A stretch of 64,000 bases of DNA from Pseudomonadota bacterium (GCA_014584465.1 JACTMU010000109.1:37805-101804); one strand, 5' to 3'; positions 51,612-61,030 are shown, counted from the first letter of the stretch. A program made the numbers and translations. Notes: generated by a model not told the origin, from the letters alone.

Positions 51612-53117
51612 TTAGCTTTTTGAAGATCGACGAACAATCCAATTGAGAACCAAACGCTTCTCATCAAACGAAAGGGCATATCGCCACAGTATCACGCCAA
51701 GCAGGGCCATAACACCCAAGAAAAGTGTAAAACGGGTCGAAATACTTGATACAAACGGCAAGACCAATGCATAACCCATCAAGATCAGAGAAATCACGCC
51801 ATTGAGATAGATGGGCTTTCGATCGGGCAAAACACGATAGGCAAACAAGGTCATCAGAAGAAGATCCATCACCATTCGTAGGGTCCATGCAGATGCCGCT
51901 CCCACAAGACCAAAGCGGTTTGTAAGAATCCAGAGAAAGAACAAAAAAATGGGAAGTTCTCCAAGATGAATCATCGCCGTGATCTTTGGCTTTTCCGCTG
52001 CATGAAGGATCGAAAATGGGACGCGCGCAAGACTGTTGAAAAAGACTCCTAGAGAAAAGATCTGCAGAATCGAGGTGCTCTTGAGTGCAAACTCGGGACC
52101 CAACCAAAGGTGCATCCCCTCTCGCGCAAATGTGATGAAACACAAAATCACGGGGAGCAGAACGGCGATCACAAATTTATAGCCATATTGGGCAATCACT
52201 TTAGCCCGCGGTGGATCCTTGACCAGACAATTGGAAAGTGCCGGAAAGATCACCTGTGTGATGGAGGCTGGAATGAGCCAAAGGCGCGTGACCACCTCAT
52301 AGGGTGTGGTGTAGAAGGCAAGACCTCCAACGGAAATGAGGGTCCCGACAATGAATCGATCCAGATAAACCATGATGGGGCTGATGCTATTGCTCACGGT
52401 CATCCACGAACCAAACTTAAGCACTCGTTGCACATCGGAGCGACGGAAGGCGATCCTTGCTTTCAACTGAGGAAGTGTGTGAAACGCCATGACCAACAGC
52501 ACACCCAGCGCAAGCAGACGAGTTGCCATCAGCACAGCGACCACACCCACAAGACTCTGACTCCAAGGAAGAACCAACAGCGGCCCCGCATAGGTAAAGA
52601 TCGACAAGAAGGCTTGAACGAGATTGGTCAAATCAAAACGCTGCTGGGCCTCAAGCACTCCCTTCACTCCCGAACCCAGTGTGATGATCGGAAGACCGGC
52701 TGCCAGAATGTAAAAGCTGATCCGAGCCTCCTGCTCAAGTTCAAAGGGAATTTCAAAGATGCGTGAAACAAAGATTGGGGTCAATCCCATCAAAATCAAC
52801 ATCCCAATCAAACTGATGATCAACATGAGTGTGAGCGAAGACCAGACCAGAGGAGGAATCTCCCCTGCATCTTCGCTGCCCAAACGCTCAGAGACCAACT
52901 TGATGATGGCTCGCCCAATTCCCAAATCAAAAAGGGCAAAGTATCCAAAAACCGCCCAACAAAGTGAAAGTAAACCATAGCGGTCCACGTTGAGGCTGCG
53001 AATTAAAATAGGGATCGTGACCAAAGCCACCAAAGCAGGTGCCCCCTGACCCAAAAGCGTGATCAGGGTGTTCTTGGCCAACAATCTTCCTCGAGTTAAA
53101 CTTTCAGGTGACCCCAT
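51612..53117 (-). CDS. Polysaccharide flippase (Wzx/MVF superfamily)
   Basis: 501 residues with about 14 hydrophobic segments. The start (AKNTLITLLGQGAPALVALV, then TIPILIRSLNVDRYGLLSL) and DLGIGRAIIKLVSE are typical of oligosaccharide flippases, as is VYLDRFIVGTLISVGGLAFY in the middle. It would export a lipid-linked oligosaccharide. It is divergent from an O-antigen-ligase-like gene, so it probably serves a second glycan or the lipopolysaccharide rather than the 9-20 kb locus. Confidence 0.85.
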   Translation of the reverse strand: MGSPESLTRGRLLAKNTLITLLGQGAPALVALVTIPILIRSLNVDRYGLLSLCWAVFGYFALFDLGIGRAIIKLVSERLGSEDAGEIPPLVWSSLTLMLIISLIGMLILMGLTPIFVSRIFEIPFELEQEARISFYILAAGLPIITLGSGVKGVLEAQQRFDLTNLVQAFLSIFTYAGPLLVLPWSQSLVGVVAVLMATRLLALGVLLVMAFHTLPQLKARIAFRRSDVQRVLKFGSWMTVSNSISPIMVYLDRFIVGTLISVGGLAFYTTPYEVVTRLWLIPASITQVIFPALSNCLVKDPPRAKVIAQYGYKFVIAVLLPVILCFITFAREGMHLWLGPEFALKSTSILQIFSLGVFFNSLARVPFSILHAAEKPKITAMIHLGELPIFLFFLWILTNRFGLVGAASAWTLRMVMDLLLMTLFAYRVLPDRKPIYLNGVISLILMGYALVLPFVSSISTRFTLFLGVMALLGVILWRYALSFDEKRLVLNWIVRRSSKS

Positions 53118-53200
53118 ATCCTCTCATCAATAGCGCATAGCAAAAATAGTGGTTCGCACTCTATGGCCAAATACAAATTCACCCTACATCAACCTCAAAT

Positions 53201-54523
53201 TTGGGGCCAGTGAATTTGATTGGAAAAGCAACTGATACATATTACCCTTCCCTCTCAATGAGTAACGATGAAGCTACCCTCCCACCGCAACTCAACCAGG
53301 CGCTTTTTGGGGCCATGTGGCTCTACTTTCTGGGCATTCTCACCTCAATGGCCGCCATGGAGATCTTTAGCACCCTCATCGCTCTCTTCATGATCGTAAC
53401 CTACACAGTTTTGCGTTTTCAAAGGAGAGGTTCTATCCCAATACCTTTTCGCATCGGTCCTGACCTCCCACTTCTTGCTCTCTTTTGTGTCACTTTTTTG
53501 GGAGCTCTTTGGACCCCCTCGCCCACGGCTCGCACACTGGACATCATTGGAAAGGTCCGATGGATTCCCCTACTCTACCTTCTCACCTATGCACTGCTCC
53601 TTCTCAAACCCTACTGGAAGAGACTCTCCTACCTTCTTGTGCTCACAGGACCCATTGCAATCTATGGAATCTTTCAACACTTCACCGGAATTGATCTGCT
53701 TCGAAATGGCCATCGTGCCGTGCAACCCATGCAGGATCTCTGGCGAACGGCAGGGCTTTACAGCAGCCCGATGAGTTACGGTTACCTCTTCGGGCAACTG
53801 AGTTGCATTCTCCTCGCAGGCCATCTTCTCTTGATTCACCATAAGGGTTCGCCCAAGATCAAGTGGGGCCTTCTCACCCTCTTCCTCCTTGTCGCAATCA
53901 GCCTTGGCACCACAATGACTCGCGGAGTATGGCTTGCCTCCTTGCTCACCTACGGCTTCATCATTCTCTTATCTCACCGAAAACTCTTTTGGAAATATTT
54001 GGCACTGATTCTCATCGCCCTCACACTCATCCTTTCAACAAATTCCTATCGCAACCGCCTAACCACTGCGTTTGATCCCAGCGCCAAAAGTGTGAGTGAA
54101 CGTTTTGACATCTGGCGAGCCAACCTCGCAATGTTCCAAGAGCATCCCCTCCTCGGAGTTGGCTACGGTGAAAATGAAAAACTCATCCCCACCTACTTTC
54201 AAAAATTGGGAATTCAAAACGGATTCCAAGGTCATGCCCACAACACCTTTCTCCACTTTCTCTCCGGCACCGGAATCATCGGCTTTGCAGCCTTCCTCCT
54301 CTTTCTCCTTGCATCTTTTCGCAACTCATGGCGACTCTACCACACACTTCCCCACGACCACCTCTTTGCCCGCACCCTCCACCTCAGCGTGATGGGCGCA
54401 CTTCTCTTTCTCACCATCGGCGGCCTCACCGAAAACGTCTTTCAAGACGCCGAAACCCGCCACGCTCTCCTAGCGCTCCTCGCACTTACCTTTGCGCACT
54501 CATTCACTCTTTCTCGGAAATAG
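53201..54523 (+). CDS. O-antigen ligase/polymerase family (Wzy_C) membrane protein
   Basis: About 420-440 residues with about 11 TMs. The large periplasmic loop carries RFDIWRANLAMFQEHPLLGV and HAHNTFLHFLSGTGIIGFA, matching the Wzy_C signature (RxxIWxxAxxxxxxHPxxGxG, HxHNxxLxxLxxxGxxG). Such proteins ligate O-antigen to lipid A-core or polymerise repeat units. The frame opens with TTG 53201 without an SD; ATG 53258 is also possible. Divergent from a flippase gene. Confidence 0.85.
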   Translation: MGPVNLIGKATDTYYPSLSMSNDEATLPPQLNQALFGAMWLYFLGILTSMAAMEIFSTLIALFMIVTYTVLRFQRRGSIPIPFRIGPDLPLLALFCVTFLGALWTPSPTARTLDIIGKVRWIPLLYLLTYALLLLKPYWKRLSYLLVLTGPIAIYGIFQHFTGIDLLRNGHRAVQPMQDLWRTAGLYSSPMSYGYLFGQLSCILLAGHLLLIHHKGSPKIKWGLLTLFLLVAISLGTTMTRGVWLASLLTYGFIILLSHRKLFWKYLALILIALTLILSTNSYRNRLTTAFDPSAKSVSERFDIWRANLAMFQEHPLLGVGYGENEKLIPTYFQKLGIQNGFQGHAHNTFLHFLSGTGIIGFAAFLLFLLASFRNSWRLYHTLPHDHLFARTLHLSVMGALLFLTIGGLTENVFQDAETRHALLALLALTFAHSFTLSRK

Positions 54524-54561
54524 ACTCATCCATCTTAAGACCTAAACAGTTGGCACTAAAT

Positions 54562-54659
54562 AGGGGCTGTCCGGCAATTCCATTTTTGCCGATTTCTATA
54601 AGTTTTCCTTATACCTTCGTTGAGCCTCCTCGAGTTAGCGCCTCTGGCTAGCCCTTCGC
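54562..54659. repeat. Hairpin element family A, left end plus core
   Basis: Identical, apart from one base in the terminal repeat (GGCAATT for GGTAATT), to bases 1-93 of the 23.7 kb element. It starts after TA, runs through the core GAGCCTCCTCGAGTTAGCGC to CTGGCTAGCCC, then continues as TTCG like the 29.6 kb copy. The right half is missing. It ends 11 bases from the stop of a minus-strand secreted-protein gene. Confidence 0.8.
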
Positions 54660-54669
54660 CCTAAATATC

Positions 54670-55110
54670 TTATCGGGCACCATTCTTATCGGGCTGCCCA
54701 GTTCCTACCGGTGTTGATAGCAGCTTCTTTTCTTTACCTGTGGCTTTCAATAGACCATTCAATGTTGGTTCATTGCTCCCATCCCCCAATATGGAATTAA
54801 GCTCTCTTAGTGCATCGAATGCATTCTTTGAACTTCCAGATCTCTGATTGATTACCGGATTAGAATCAGTCCCTTGAACTGTCGTACCGCCTTCAGTTGC
54901 ACTGCCTGCCAATTTTTTCAATTCAAGATCCCGAGGATCTGCTGGGACAAAAACCAAATTTGCCTCTACTGAATCTTGATCTTCAAGGAGGTTGGGATCT
55001 TCCTTGTCGAAACACAACCCACTGCTCTCGATTGACAAACAAATCAAAAATACAACCATTTGCCGACCAATTTCACTTCTCCATGAACCTAGGCTTACAG
55101 CATCTATCAT
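54670..55110 (-). CDS. Small exported protein, unknown function
   Basis: 146 residues. An internal Met (55059) begins VVFLICLSIESSGLC, which could be a signal peptide or lipoprotein signal; the frame extends to 55110. The mature region is acidic and Ser/Gly/Thr-rich (GSATEGGTTVQGTDSN, DGSNEPTLNG), likely disordered. No family recognised. It lies 44 bases downstream of the next secreted-protein gene on the same strand and may form an operon with it. Its 3' end abuts a hairpin element. Confidence 0.5.
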   Translation of the reverse strand: MIDAVSLGSWRSEIGRQMVVFLICLSIESSGLCFDKEDPNLLEDQDSVEANLVFVPADPRDLELKKLAGSATEGGTTVQGTDSNPVINQRSGSSKNAFDALRELNSILGDGSNEPTLNGLLKATGKEKKLLSTPVGTGQPDKNGAR

Positions 55111-55154
55111 TTACTTTGCCTTTTTTTTTTCCAATTCCGGAATGTATCCACTTG

Positions 55155-56453
55155 TCATTTTATCCCAGATCCATTGTCTCCATGAGCATCCTGAGTCCCC
55201 CACCCGATACTGCCTGATTCTAGATCTTTCTCAAGGTTCTCCCTAAGTTTATTGTCACCATCGAGATCCTTCATCGTCTTATTTCTTGCTCTCAACCAGG
55301 AATTGATGCCCATGTTGTGCTCTCTAGTATCATTACCAGCTCCACCCGCAGTTAGAAGTCGATTGGAGACACCTTCATGTACATATTTATCATTATCAAT
55401 TTGAACAACTTGCTTTCCCTTATTCTTGGAAAAATCAAGCACGCGATCATATTGGCTTTGCTCCCCAAATGAAGCCAAGGCCTCGCCTACAACATCTTTG
55501 GCCTCTGTAGCATCTCCCTTCAACGGATGAAGGACACACTTACCCTCACCCTTCTTGAACTTCCCACAGACCAGCACAGCATCCATATTGTCCGAAGAGT
55601 TACTGGCATCGACTCTCGAGATTGGAAAGATCGTGTACTCAGGCCCGCGCTTCCCCTTCTTCACTACAAATCCTTTACGTATCTGCCCATCAAACGCAGA
55701 TCCCCCTGCTTTTCCAGGCAAAGAAATCTCTCCCTTACCACCTAAGATCCCCAATCCTAAGGACAATTTACCATTGTTGTTGTTGTATTTGCCATCCGCA
55801 AACGGCAAACCCACCTCTTTGGCCCCACGATCCCAAGCTTTCTTAAGGGGATGGCTCTTCATTACGATGTACCCACTCTCGCCTTTCTTACTCTTTGCCA
55901 ATCCATTCATCCCATCTTCAAAAGACTTCACCGACATTGACACCGCCGGAACTTCTATCACAACCGGTTCAGCATTCCGCGCTGTGATATTGGAAACTTT
56001 GAGATTTACGTCAGAAGCCTCAACCATCGTCGTGCCAACAGTGCTGCCAATCACACCACCGGCCTGACCTAACCAACTACTTTCTTTATTTTGAATCTCG
56101 GCGACTCTTTCGATCACAGCTGCTTTATGATCATCTGGAATACCTTTCTCATTAAGGGCTTTCGCAACTTCTCCAGTATCACCTTTCGAATTTGTTAAAA
56201 CCTCTGCCAACTCGTCATCGGAAATAACTTTTCGAGACTCTTCGCGCGCTTCCGCTCTTTTATCTATGTGACCGCCCTTGCTCTCATTTATTGCAGTGTT
56301 GTAGTCGTAAACCCACGCTGTTTTAACCTTTTCTGTGATTTTACTCCACCAGCCTTCCCTAGCGTGTGAACGGTTTGGCATGACTGTGATTGCCGCTGCT
56401 GAAAACATGATTATAATTGAAAACAAATGAAAATATCTATTCTCGAATCTCAT
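55155..56453 (-). CDS. Secreted protein, unknown function
   Basis: 432 residues from ATG 56453, set by SD AAGGGGG and a signal peptide (RYFHLFSIIIMFSAAAITVM, cleavage near SHA). The mature part is charged: an N-terminal helical region (about 30-130), a Gly/Lys-rich beta-type middle (KLSLGLGILGGKGEISLPGK, FVVKKGKRGPEYTIFP), a Cys pair (LVCGKFKKGEGKCVL), and an Asn/Asp-rich end. No known fold. AT-rich codon use compared with housekeeping genes nearby. Probably accessory. Confidence 0.65.
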   Translation of the reverse strand: MRFENRYFHLFSIIIMFSAAAITVMPNRSHAREGWWSKITEKVKTAWVYDYNTAINESKGGHIDKRAEAREESRKVISDDELAEVLTNSKGDTGEVAKALNEKGIPDDHKAAVIERVAEIQNKESSWLGQAGGVIGSTVGTTMVEASDVNLKVSNITARNAEPVVIEVPAVSMSVKSFEDGMNGLAKSKKGESGYIVMKSHPLKKAWDRGAKEVGLPFADGKYNNNNGKLSLGLGILGGKGEISLPGKAGGSAFDGQIRKGFVVKKGKRGPEYTIFPISRVDASNSSDNMDAVLVCGKFKKGEGKCVLHPLKGDATEAKDVVGEALASFGEQSQYDRVLDFSKNKGKQVVQIDNDKYVHEGVSNRLLTAGGAGNDTREHNMGINSWLRARNKTMKDLDGDNKLRENLEKDLESGSIGWGTQDAHGDNGSGIK

Positions 56454-56744
56454 AAGGTCGCCCCCTTCAGTTGCGGAAAACAATATTCCCTGTTTTCCTT
56501 TTACTAGCATTCATTGATTGAATGCCAAATCTATCTTATGTTCTTGTTCCCTCTACCAAGACTCCTAAGCAAATTGTGTGCCGTGCGTCCGAATTGAAAA
56601 ACAGAGTGATCCTACACCTTTAAGTGCGTTTCAAGATGAGACATCGTCCAATTGGTGTCCATTCGTTGGTCACGAGCGGGATGTAGCGACAGTCTTCACA
56701 TTCGCCACCTTCTCCGTGCAGTTACCACGCGATTCCGTCAGTGT

Positions 56745-57776
56745 TCAATTACCAAGCGAATCTGTCATGACGACTGCGCCCTCATCGGTTAAAAAGCCAG
56801 GCCGGTCCTGTGCTCTTCGAAGGTGAGAGGTTGTTTCATATCCGATTCCCATTTTCGAAGCTTCACTCAAATTGTGGACTCTGCAGAGCATTCGAAGGTT
56901 GCAAGCTTCGGTGATCCCACCGTGAGCCAGAGGTTTTATGTGATCGTACTGAAGCTGATACTCACTTCCACAGCGAACGCCCTCGGGGCTTACGTGCTCG
57001 CAGCGACCCGACGATCGCTCCCAAACCGACTTTTTGATCTGAACAGAGATGTAGCGGGAGCAAGTGGGCTCAGATCTCTTAATGCTTTGCTTCTTGGTTT
57101 CCATGAAACATTGCGCTGTTTTGTCCTGCTTCTTCAAATCTTCTCTACCATTCTTGGTTGATCTGGTCGCTCGTTCCGGACTCTTCTTACTCAGGTAGAA
57201 ATCAAAGAGTGTTTCAAGAATGTCTCCGATCTTCTGGTCGGGACATTGGTGGGAGAGCAGGCTCTTGATCTTTCGGAGCTTTTCATGTTGTGCCTGGGTG
57301 AGTTGAGCTTCGAGTCGAACTGTGCCATTGGATTGGGGTCGAATTCGATCATTCTCCTTTGGGGGTAGACCTAAATTTTCTGAGAGAACTTTCTGAGTCT
57401 CGAAGTTGTTTTGGTTTGCGATTGCAGCAATGAGAGCCTCCTTCTTTTCTTGAGGAATTTCTCTCTTCTCTTTTTGTGCTGCTTCGAGAGCCTTTTGGGT
57501 TTGAGCTGCTTGTGAGAGATTCAGAGTGCCATTTTGAATTTGAGCTGCTGCTTTAGGGACCTCGTCCAAAAGCTGGGCGGCCTTTAACCTTCGGTAGGCT
57601 TGATCATCACTGTAGCCTAGATGGCGTGTCAGGTAGCTCATCATTGAGGGGTAGCCGAGCTTTACAAACCCGGAACATTTTTGAAAGAGCAGTATGTTCT
57701 GTAGGATCTCACCTGTGATCTTTCTCTCATTTTTTACAAGTTGAATCAGATGTTCGTTGATTTGAAATGCGCTCAC
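56745..57776 (-). CDS. HNH endonuclease with helical N-terminal domain
   Basis: 343 residues. The N-terminal helical part (KNERKITGEILQNILLFQK, GYPSMMSYLTRHLGYSDDQA, NGTLNLSQAAQ) resembles the DUF222-like arm found in standalone HNH proteins. The C-terminal HNH domain has CEHVSPEGVRC (259-269) as zinc knuckle, YDHIKPLAHGG (His279), Asn293 and LCRVHN (His301). All catalytic positions are kept. A decayed relative is at 27.8 kb, so the family is multi-copy and mobile. No intron, phage or restriction partner is adjacent. Confidence 0.85.
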   Translation of the reverse strand: MSAFQINEHLIQLVKNERKITGEILQNILLFQKCSGFVKLGYPSMMSYLTRHLGYSDDQAYRRLKAAQLLDEVPKAAAQIQNGTLNLSQAAQTQKALEAAQKEKREIPQEKKEALIAAIANQNNFETQKVLSENLGLPPKENDRIRPQSNGTVRLEAQLTQAQHEKLRKIKSLLSHQCPDQKIGDILETLFDFYLSKKSPERATRSTKNGREDLKKQDKTAQCFMETKKQSIKRSEPTCSRYISVQIKKSVWERSSGRCEHVSPEGVRCGSEYQLQYDHIKPLAHGGITEACNLRMLCRVHNLSEASKMGIGYETTSHLRRAQDRPGFLTDEGAVVMTDSLGN

Positions 57777-58172
57777 TTTGGACTCCTTTGAAGAAAGTTC
57801 AGATCGGACTCTAACACACCTTTTTTGAATCTCAGTTTTGGATGCACCTTAGTGAACTTTCAAGATCCTCCGTAGAGCACAAAATGGCCGTCTAGAGCGG
57901 CGTTTGAAGGGTGAGCTATCTCTTTTTTCAAAATCATCATCAAACTGTTCATAACTCCAAAATGAAGAGGTCAAAAACCTCGTCAAGACATTTTATCTTT
58001 TTTTGTGGGATCAATGCGGAAAGTTAACGAAACCCCTCTGAATTTGAATTGCAGTGGCCCAGCGAGAAATTGGTGACAGTGTCAATTGGTTGCATTTGGC
58101 GAAGTGCAAGATGAGGAGGATGCTGTGACTAAAAGACTTGCGTTTTTCGCTCATGTGTCCTCATAATTTAGA
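57777..58172. other. 396-base intergenic stretch
   Basis: No supported gene. It contains poly-T stretches near 57817 and 57930, and short repeats (GTGACAGTGTCAA) near 58072. Promoters for the HNH gene (minus) and the MNT-HEPN gene (plus) presumably lie here, but no clear -35/-10 pair stands out. Confidence 0.4.
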
Positions 58173-58943
58173 ATGGACAATTCACTGATTTCGTTAATCA
58201 CACGGTATGTTTCAAAAAGAGACGACATTCAAATTGCCGTTTTATATGGATCATTTGCCTCTGGCCGAGAGACTGGCCAAAGCGATGTGGACTTGGCAGT
58301 GGCCACTTCTCATGCTCTTTCTGCAGAAGAAAAAATCGAAATGATTGACGAGCTGAGTTTGCTTACGGGCCGTACAATTGATCTTGTGGACCTGCGGCAG
58401 ATACATCCACCACTGAGTCAAGAGGTGCTTTCTGCCGGAAAGATTTTGAAGAATTCGGATAGAAGATTTTGGGAGTCCTTGGTTCTTCGCATGCTCTATG
58501 AAGTCGCTGACTTTTTGCCTTTAAAACGAAAGGAACAGTACAAAAGAATTGAGAATATCAAAAATGCCATTGAACGAATTGAAAGTAAAATGCCTTTTAC
58601 AATGGATCAGCTCAGAACTGACTTTGACTTGCAAGATATTATCTCAGTGAATCTTCAACGTACTGTTCAATGTGCGGTGGATCTCGCCAACCACCTTTGC
58701 TCAGAAAAGGGCTTTGAGACGCCTCGACATATGGCCCACGCCTTCGAGATACTTGTGACTCATGGGGTGTTGGAAAAGAAGGTCGGGCACGAACTTGTCA
58801 AGTCTGTTGGCTTGAGAAACGTTTTGGTTCACGAATATGATGGCGTGGATTGGGGAATCGTTCATACTGTGGCAAATCAAAGGATTGATAATTCTCAACT
58901 CTGTACGGTAGTAGTCCCAATCACCTTGTGTTGGTCTAGGTGA
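58173..58943 (+). CDS. Fused MntA-like nucleotidyltransferase and HepT-like HEPN protein
   Basis: 256 residues. Residues 1-95 form a minimal nucleotidyltransferase: YGSFASGRETGQSDVDLAV with Gly-Ser and Asp38/Asp40, and a third acidic strand in RTIDLVDL. Residues about 110-240 form a HEPN (DUF86) domain with DLQDIISVNLQRTVQ and RNVLVHEYDGVDW, where Arg215-x4-His220 is the RNase motif. These are normally two proteins of the MntA-HepT toxin-antitoxin system, the antitoxin AMPylating the toxin on the Tyr after the His. Here both are in one chain, with Tyr222 kept. The last 20 residues look unlike the usual end. Confidence 0.8.
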   Translation: MDNSLISLITRYVSKRDDIQIAVLYGSFASGRETGQSDVDLAVATSHALSAEEKIEMIDELSLLTGRTIDLVDLRQIHPPLSQEVLSAGKILKNSDRRFWESLVLRMLYEVADFLPLKRKEQYKRIENIKNAIERIESKMPFTMDQLRTDFDLQDIISVNLQRTVQCAVDLANHLCSEKGFETPRHMAHAFEILVTHGVLEKKVGHELVKSVGLRNVLVHEYDGVDWGIVHTVANQRIDNSQLCTVVVPITLCWSR

Positions 58944-59096
58944 AAATGTAAGAGAACTGGGTTCCAACTTTCGCGGATCCATTTCGAACGTATGCCCGCT
59001 TTGGATGAGGCAAATACTGTGCCCCAAGAAAGGTATTGGCATGGCTATTGCTTTTTAGTTGCTGGAGTGGCGAGAACCCTTGAGGGAGGCATTGAA

Positions 59097-60404
59097 TTGC
59101 GTCTATTTTTTTTGATAGTGACCATTTTGGGCAGTTTGAACGCATCGGCGGGTTTGCCATGGATGGGAAATGGTTATAAGCGTAAGGTTTTGAAAAACCT
59201 CGGTCTGATCGTATCAGAGGACAATTCTGTGGTCCTCTACGAAGTCTCAAAGTCTCAGGACGGCGAGGTCACATTTAAGCCGAAGCGAGTGAAACTTGAT
59301 GACATTCGGATCACAAAGGGAGCTCCCATTATCACTTCCAAGGATCATCGCACACTCTTTGCGCTGAACAATGCATCAAACTTCTCTCGTACGATTACCG
59401 ATAACTACAACGAACTCCTCGATCTATCAAAAGAGGGCAAAGTAGTCATCTCAAAGGAAAGCGCTCATGAAGCTTGGGAAGAGACCCAAAAAAGAAAACG
59501 CCTCAAGAGGGTCGTGCATTCAGGCCTAGGAATGGATGTCTTATATGACACCATTTTTGTCGTTGATTCGAATCAGAGCGACTTTACTTTAAAGTGTTAC
59601 CTTCACCAAACAGAGTTTGTGCACGGTACGTTGTATTGCAATAAAGACGGAGGTCGTCGGAAAATCAGTCTTTTAAGTAAAAGTGTTGCAACTCAAAAGA
59701 ATGGTTTAATTGGATCCTTAAATTCCAAAGAAAAAGAGATTCGACCTATCAAGAAGATCAGAGTTGAGGCATCAAGTGGTTTGCAGATTCAAGAGGATAC
59801 ACCCTTTAAGGTCGTAGAGCGTCCACTTGTTGCAAAATCGGAGCCCCCTTTGCAGAGATTAGAGGTGAAGGTCAAGTCGTCTTCTGATGACTCGAAGATG
59901 GATGTAGGGCGTGCGCGCCACTTTTCGACTTCATTGAGCAAATTTAAGGGCAAATTTACGCTTGGCAGTCATACTATCGAGATAGGGACGGATCAGATTT
60001 CGATCTCGGACTCTCAAGGCAAGGTGAAAACCCTTTACGTTGGAAACGATGAGGTGAATCACCGTGTGCTACTCTATCGTGATACAGAAATGAAAAGGTC
60101 CGTTGGGGATTTAAGCTGCTCTTTGGAGGGCCAATCAACCCGAGGATGTGACCTTTCGCTTTCCATTGTGGAATCCAATGATGGGCCACTACGAAAGGCT
60201 CGAGTGTCCTTGGCCATCGACCCAAACAGAGAGGTCTTAGAGATTCGAAAATACCAACTCAACACTCTTTTTTCGGCATTGAACATGAGTGCAGAAACTC
60301 TTTCGACTGAAGACCGGCTCCATAAAGTCCGATTTAGAAAATCTCATGATTCTTCTGAATTCAACCCTGCATTGGTGAACACATCCATGGCTGGAGCAAG
60401 GTGA
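59097..60404 (+). CDS. Exported protein, unknown function
   Basis: 435 residues from TTG 59097, chosen because GAGGGAGG lies seven bases upstream and the reading begins with a signal peptide (RLFFLIVTILGSLNASAG). The longer frame from 58992 would place that signal internally. The mature part has beta-rich segments, among them two short sets about 300 residues apart (NSVVLYEVSKSQDGEVTFKP; HTIEIGTDQISISDSQGKVK), and a central Lys/Pro-rich linker (about 220-280). Four Cys occur as two pairs. No family recognised. Follows the MNT-HEPN gene but is probably independent. Confidence 0.65.
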   Translation: MRLFFLIVTILGSLNASAGLPWMGNGYKRKVLKNLGLIVSEDNSVVLYEVSKSQDGEVTFKPKRVKLDDIRITKGAPIITSKDHRTLFALNNASNFSRTITDNYNELLDLSKEGKVVISKESAHEAWEETQKRKRLKRVVHSGLGMDVLYDTIFVVDSNQSDFTLKCYLHQTEFVHGTLYCNKDGGRRKISLLSKSVATQKNGLIGSLNSKEKEIRPIKKIRVEASSGLQIQEDTPFKVVERPLVAKSEPPLQRLEVKVKSSSDDSKMDVGRARHFSTSLSKFKGKFTLGSHTIEIGTDQISISDSQGKVKTLYVGNDEVNHRVLLYRDTEMKRSVGDLSCSLEGQSTRGCDLSLSIVESNDGPLRKARVSLAIDPNREVLEIRKYQLNTLFSALNMSAETLSTEDRLHKVRFRKSHDSSEFNPALVNTSMAGAR

Positions 60405-60685
60405 AGATGTCCTCAAACTGTTAGATCTTCATTTCTTGAAGTAGGGCCAGCCACTCGCAGATGAGGATGTCCTCCATTTGGAGTGCGAGAGAAATGGATG
60501 TCTGGAGGGAGATCTTGCGCCAGCATGGAATTTCTGATCTGGGAGTAGATAAGATGCTCAAATAGAGTACCCTTTCTATCACCTGAGACGGGGAAATTGC
60601 TTCTATGTGGTTAAATTTACCGTAAATTTTACCACTTGTGGACAAATTTGACAATAACTGGGCAACCCGCCGCCTGAATGAGCGG
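60405..60685. other. 281-base stretch without a supported gene
   Basis: A 77-codon minus-strand frame exists, but it has no SD and no recognisable motif. An AT-rich segment near 60605-60650 contains TTTACCGTAAA, a short palindrome. Nothing else is seen. Confidence 0.4.
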
Positions 60686-61030
60686 TCATCGACCGTCTTG
60701 AAAGATGAAAAAGACGGCTCCCAGAATGCAGAGTGAGGCCCAAAGAAAGTTCCATGATGGACGGATTCCCATGTAGGTGATGCTGAAGATCACAAAGATG
60801 GTGAGGGTGATCACCTCTTGGAGAATCTTAAGCTGTGGCAGAGAGTAGGTCGAAAATCCAAGACGATTGCCCGGCACTTGAAAACAGTACTCGAAAAAAG
60901 CAATTCCCCAACTGACCAAAATGGCAACCCAGATGGGTTTGGTGTTGAGATTTTTGAGGTGACCGTACCAGGCAAAGGTCATAAAGACATTTGAGATGAT
61001 GAGGAGGAGGATCGGAAGCGTGGCTCTCAT
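60686..61030 (-). CDS. DUF486 (DMT-like) small membrane protein
   Basis: 114 residues with four TMs. SNVFMTFAWYGHLKNLN, SWGIAFFEYCFQVPGNRLGF and QLKILQEVITLTIFVIFS are the DUF486 hallmarks. Members resemble half-size drug/metabolite transporters and probably dimerise; the substrate is unknown. Monocistronic, with its own gap of about 200 bases upstream shared with the divergent small secreted protein. Confidence 0.92.
   Translation of the reverse strand: MRATLPILLLIISNVFMTFAWYGHLKNLNTKPIWVAILVSWGIAFFEYCFQVPGNRLGFSTYSLPQLKILQEVITLTIFVIFSITYMGIRPSWNFLWASLCILGAVFFIFQDGR

Noticed and set aside
56719-56770. Two imperfect copies of TTACCACGCGATTCCGTCA at the end of the HNH gene
   Set aside because: Only two copies with four mismatches; no array elsewhere, so no CRISPR or element call.
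60421-60654. 77-codon minus-strand frame
   Set aside because: No SD, no motif, unclear codon pattern.
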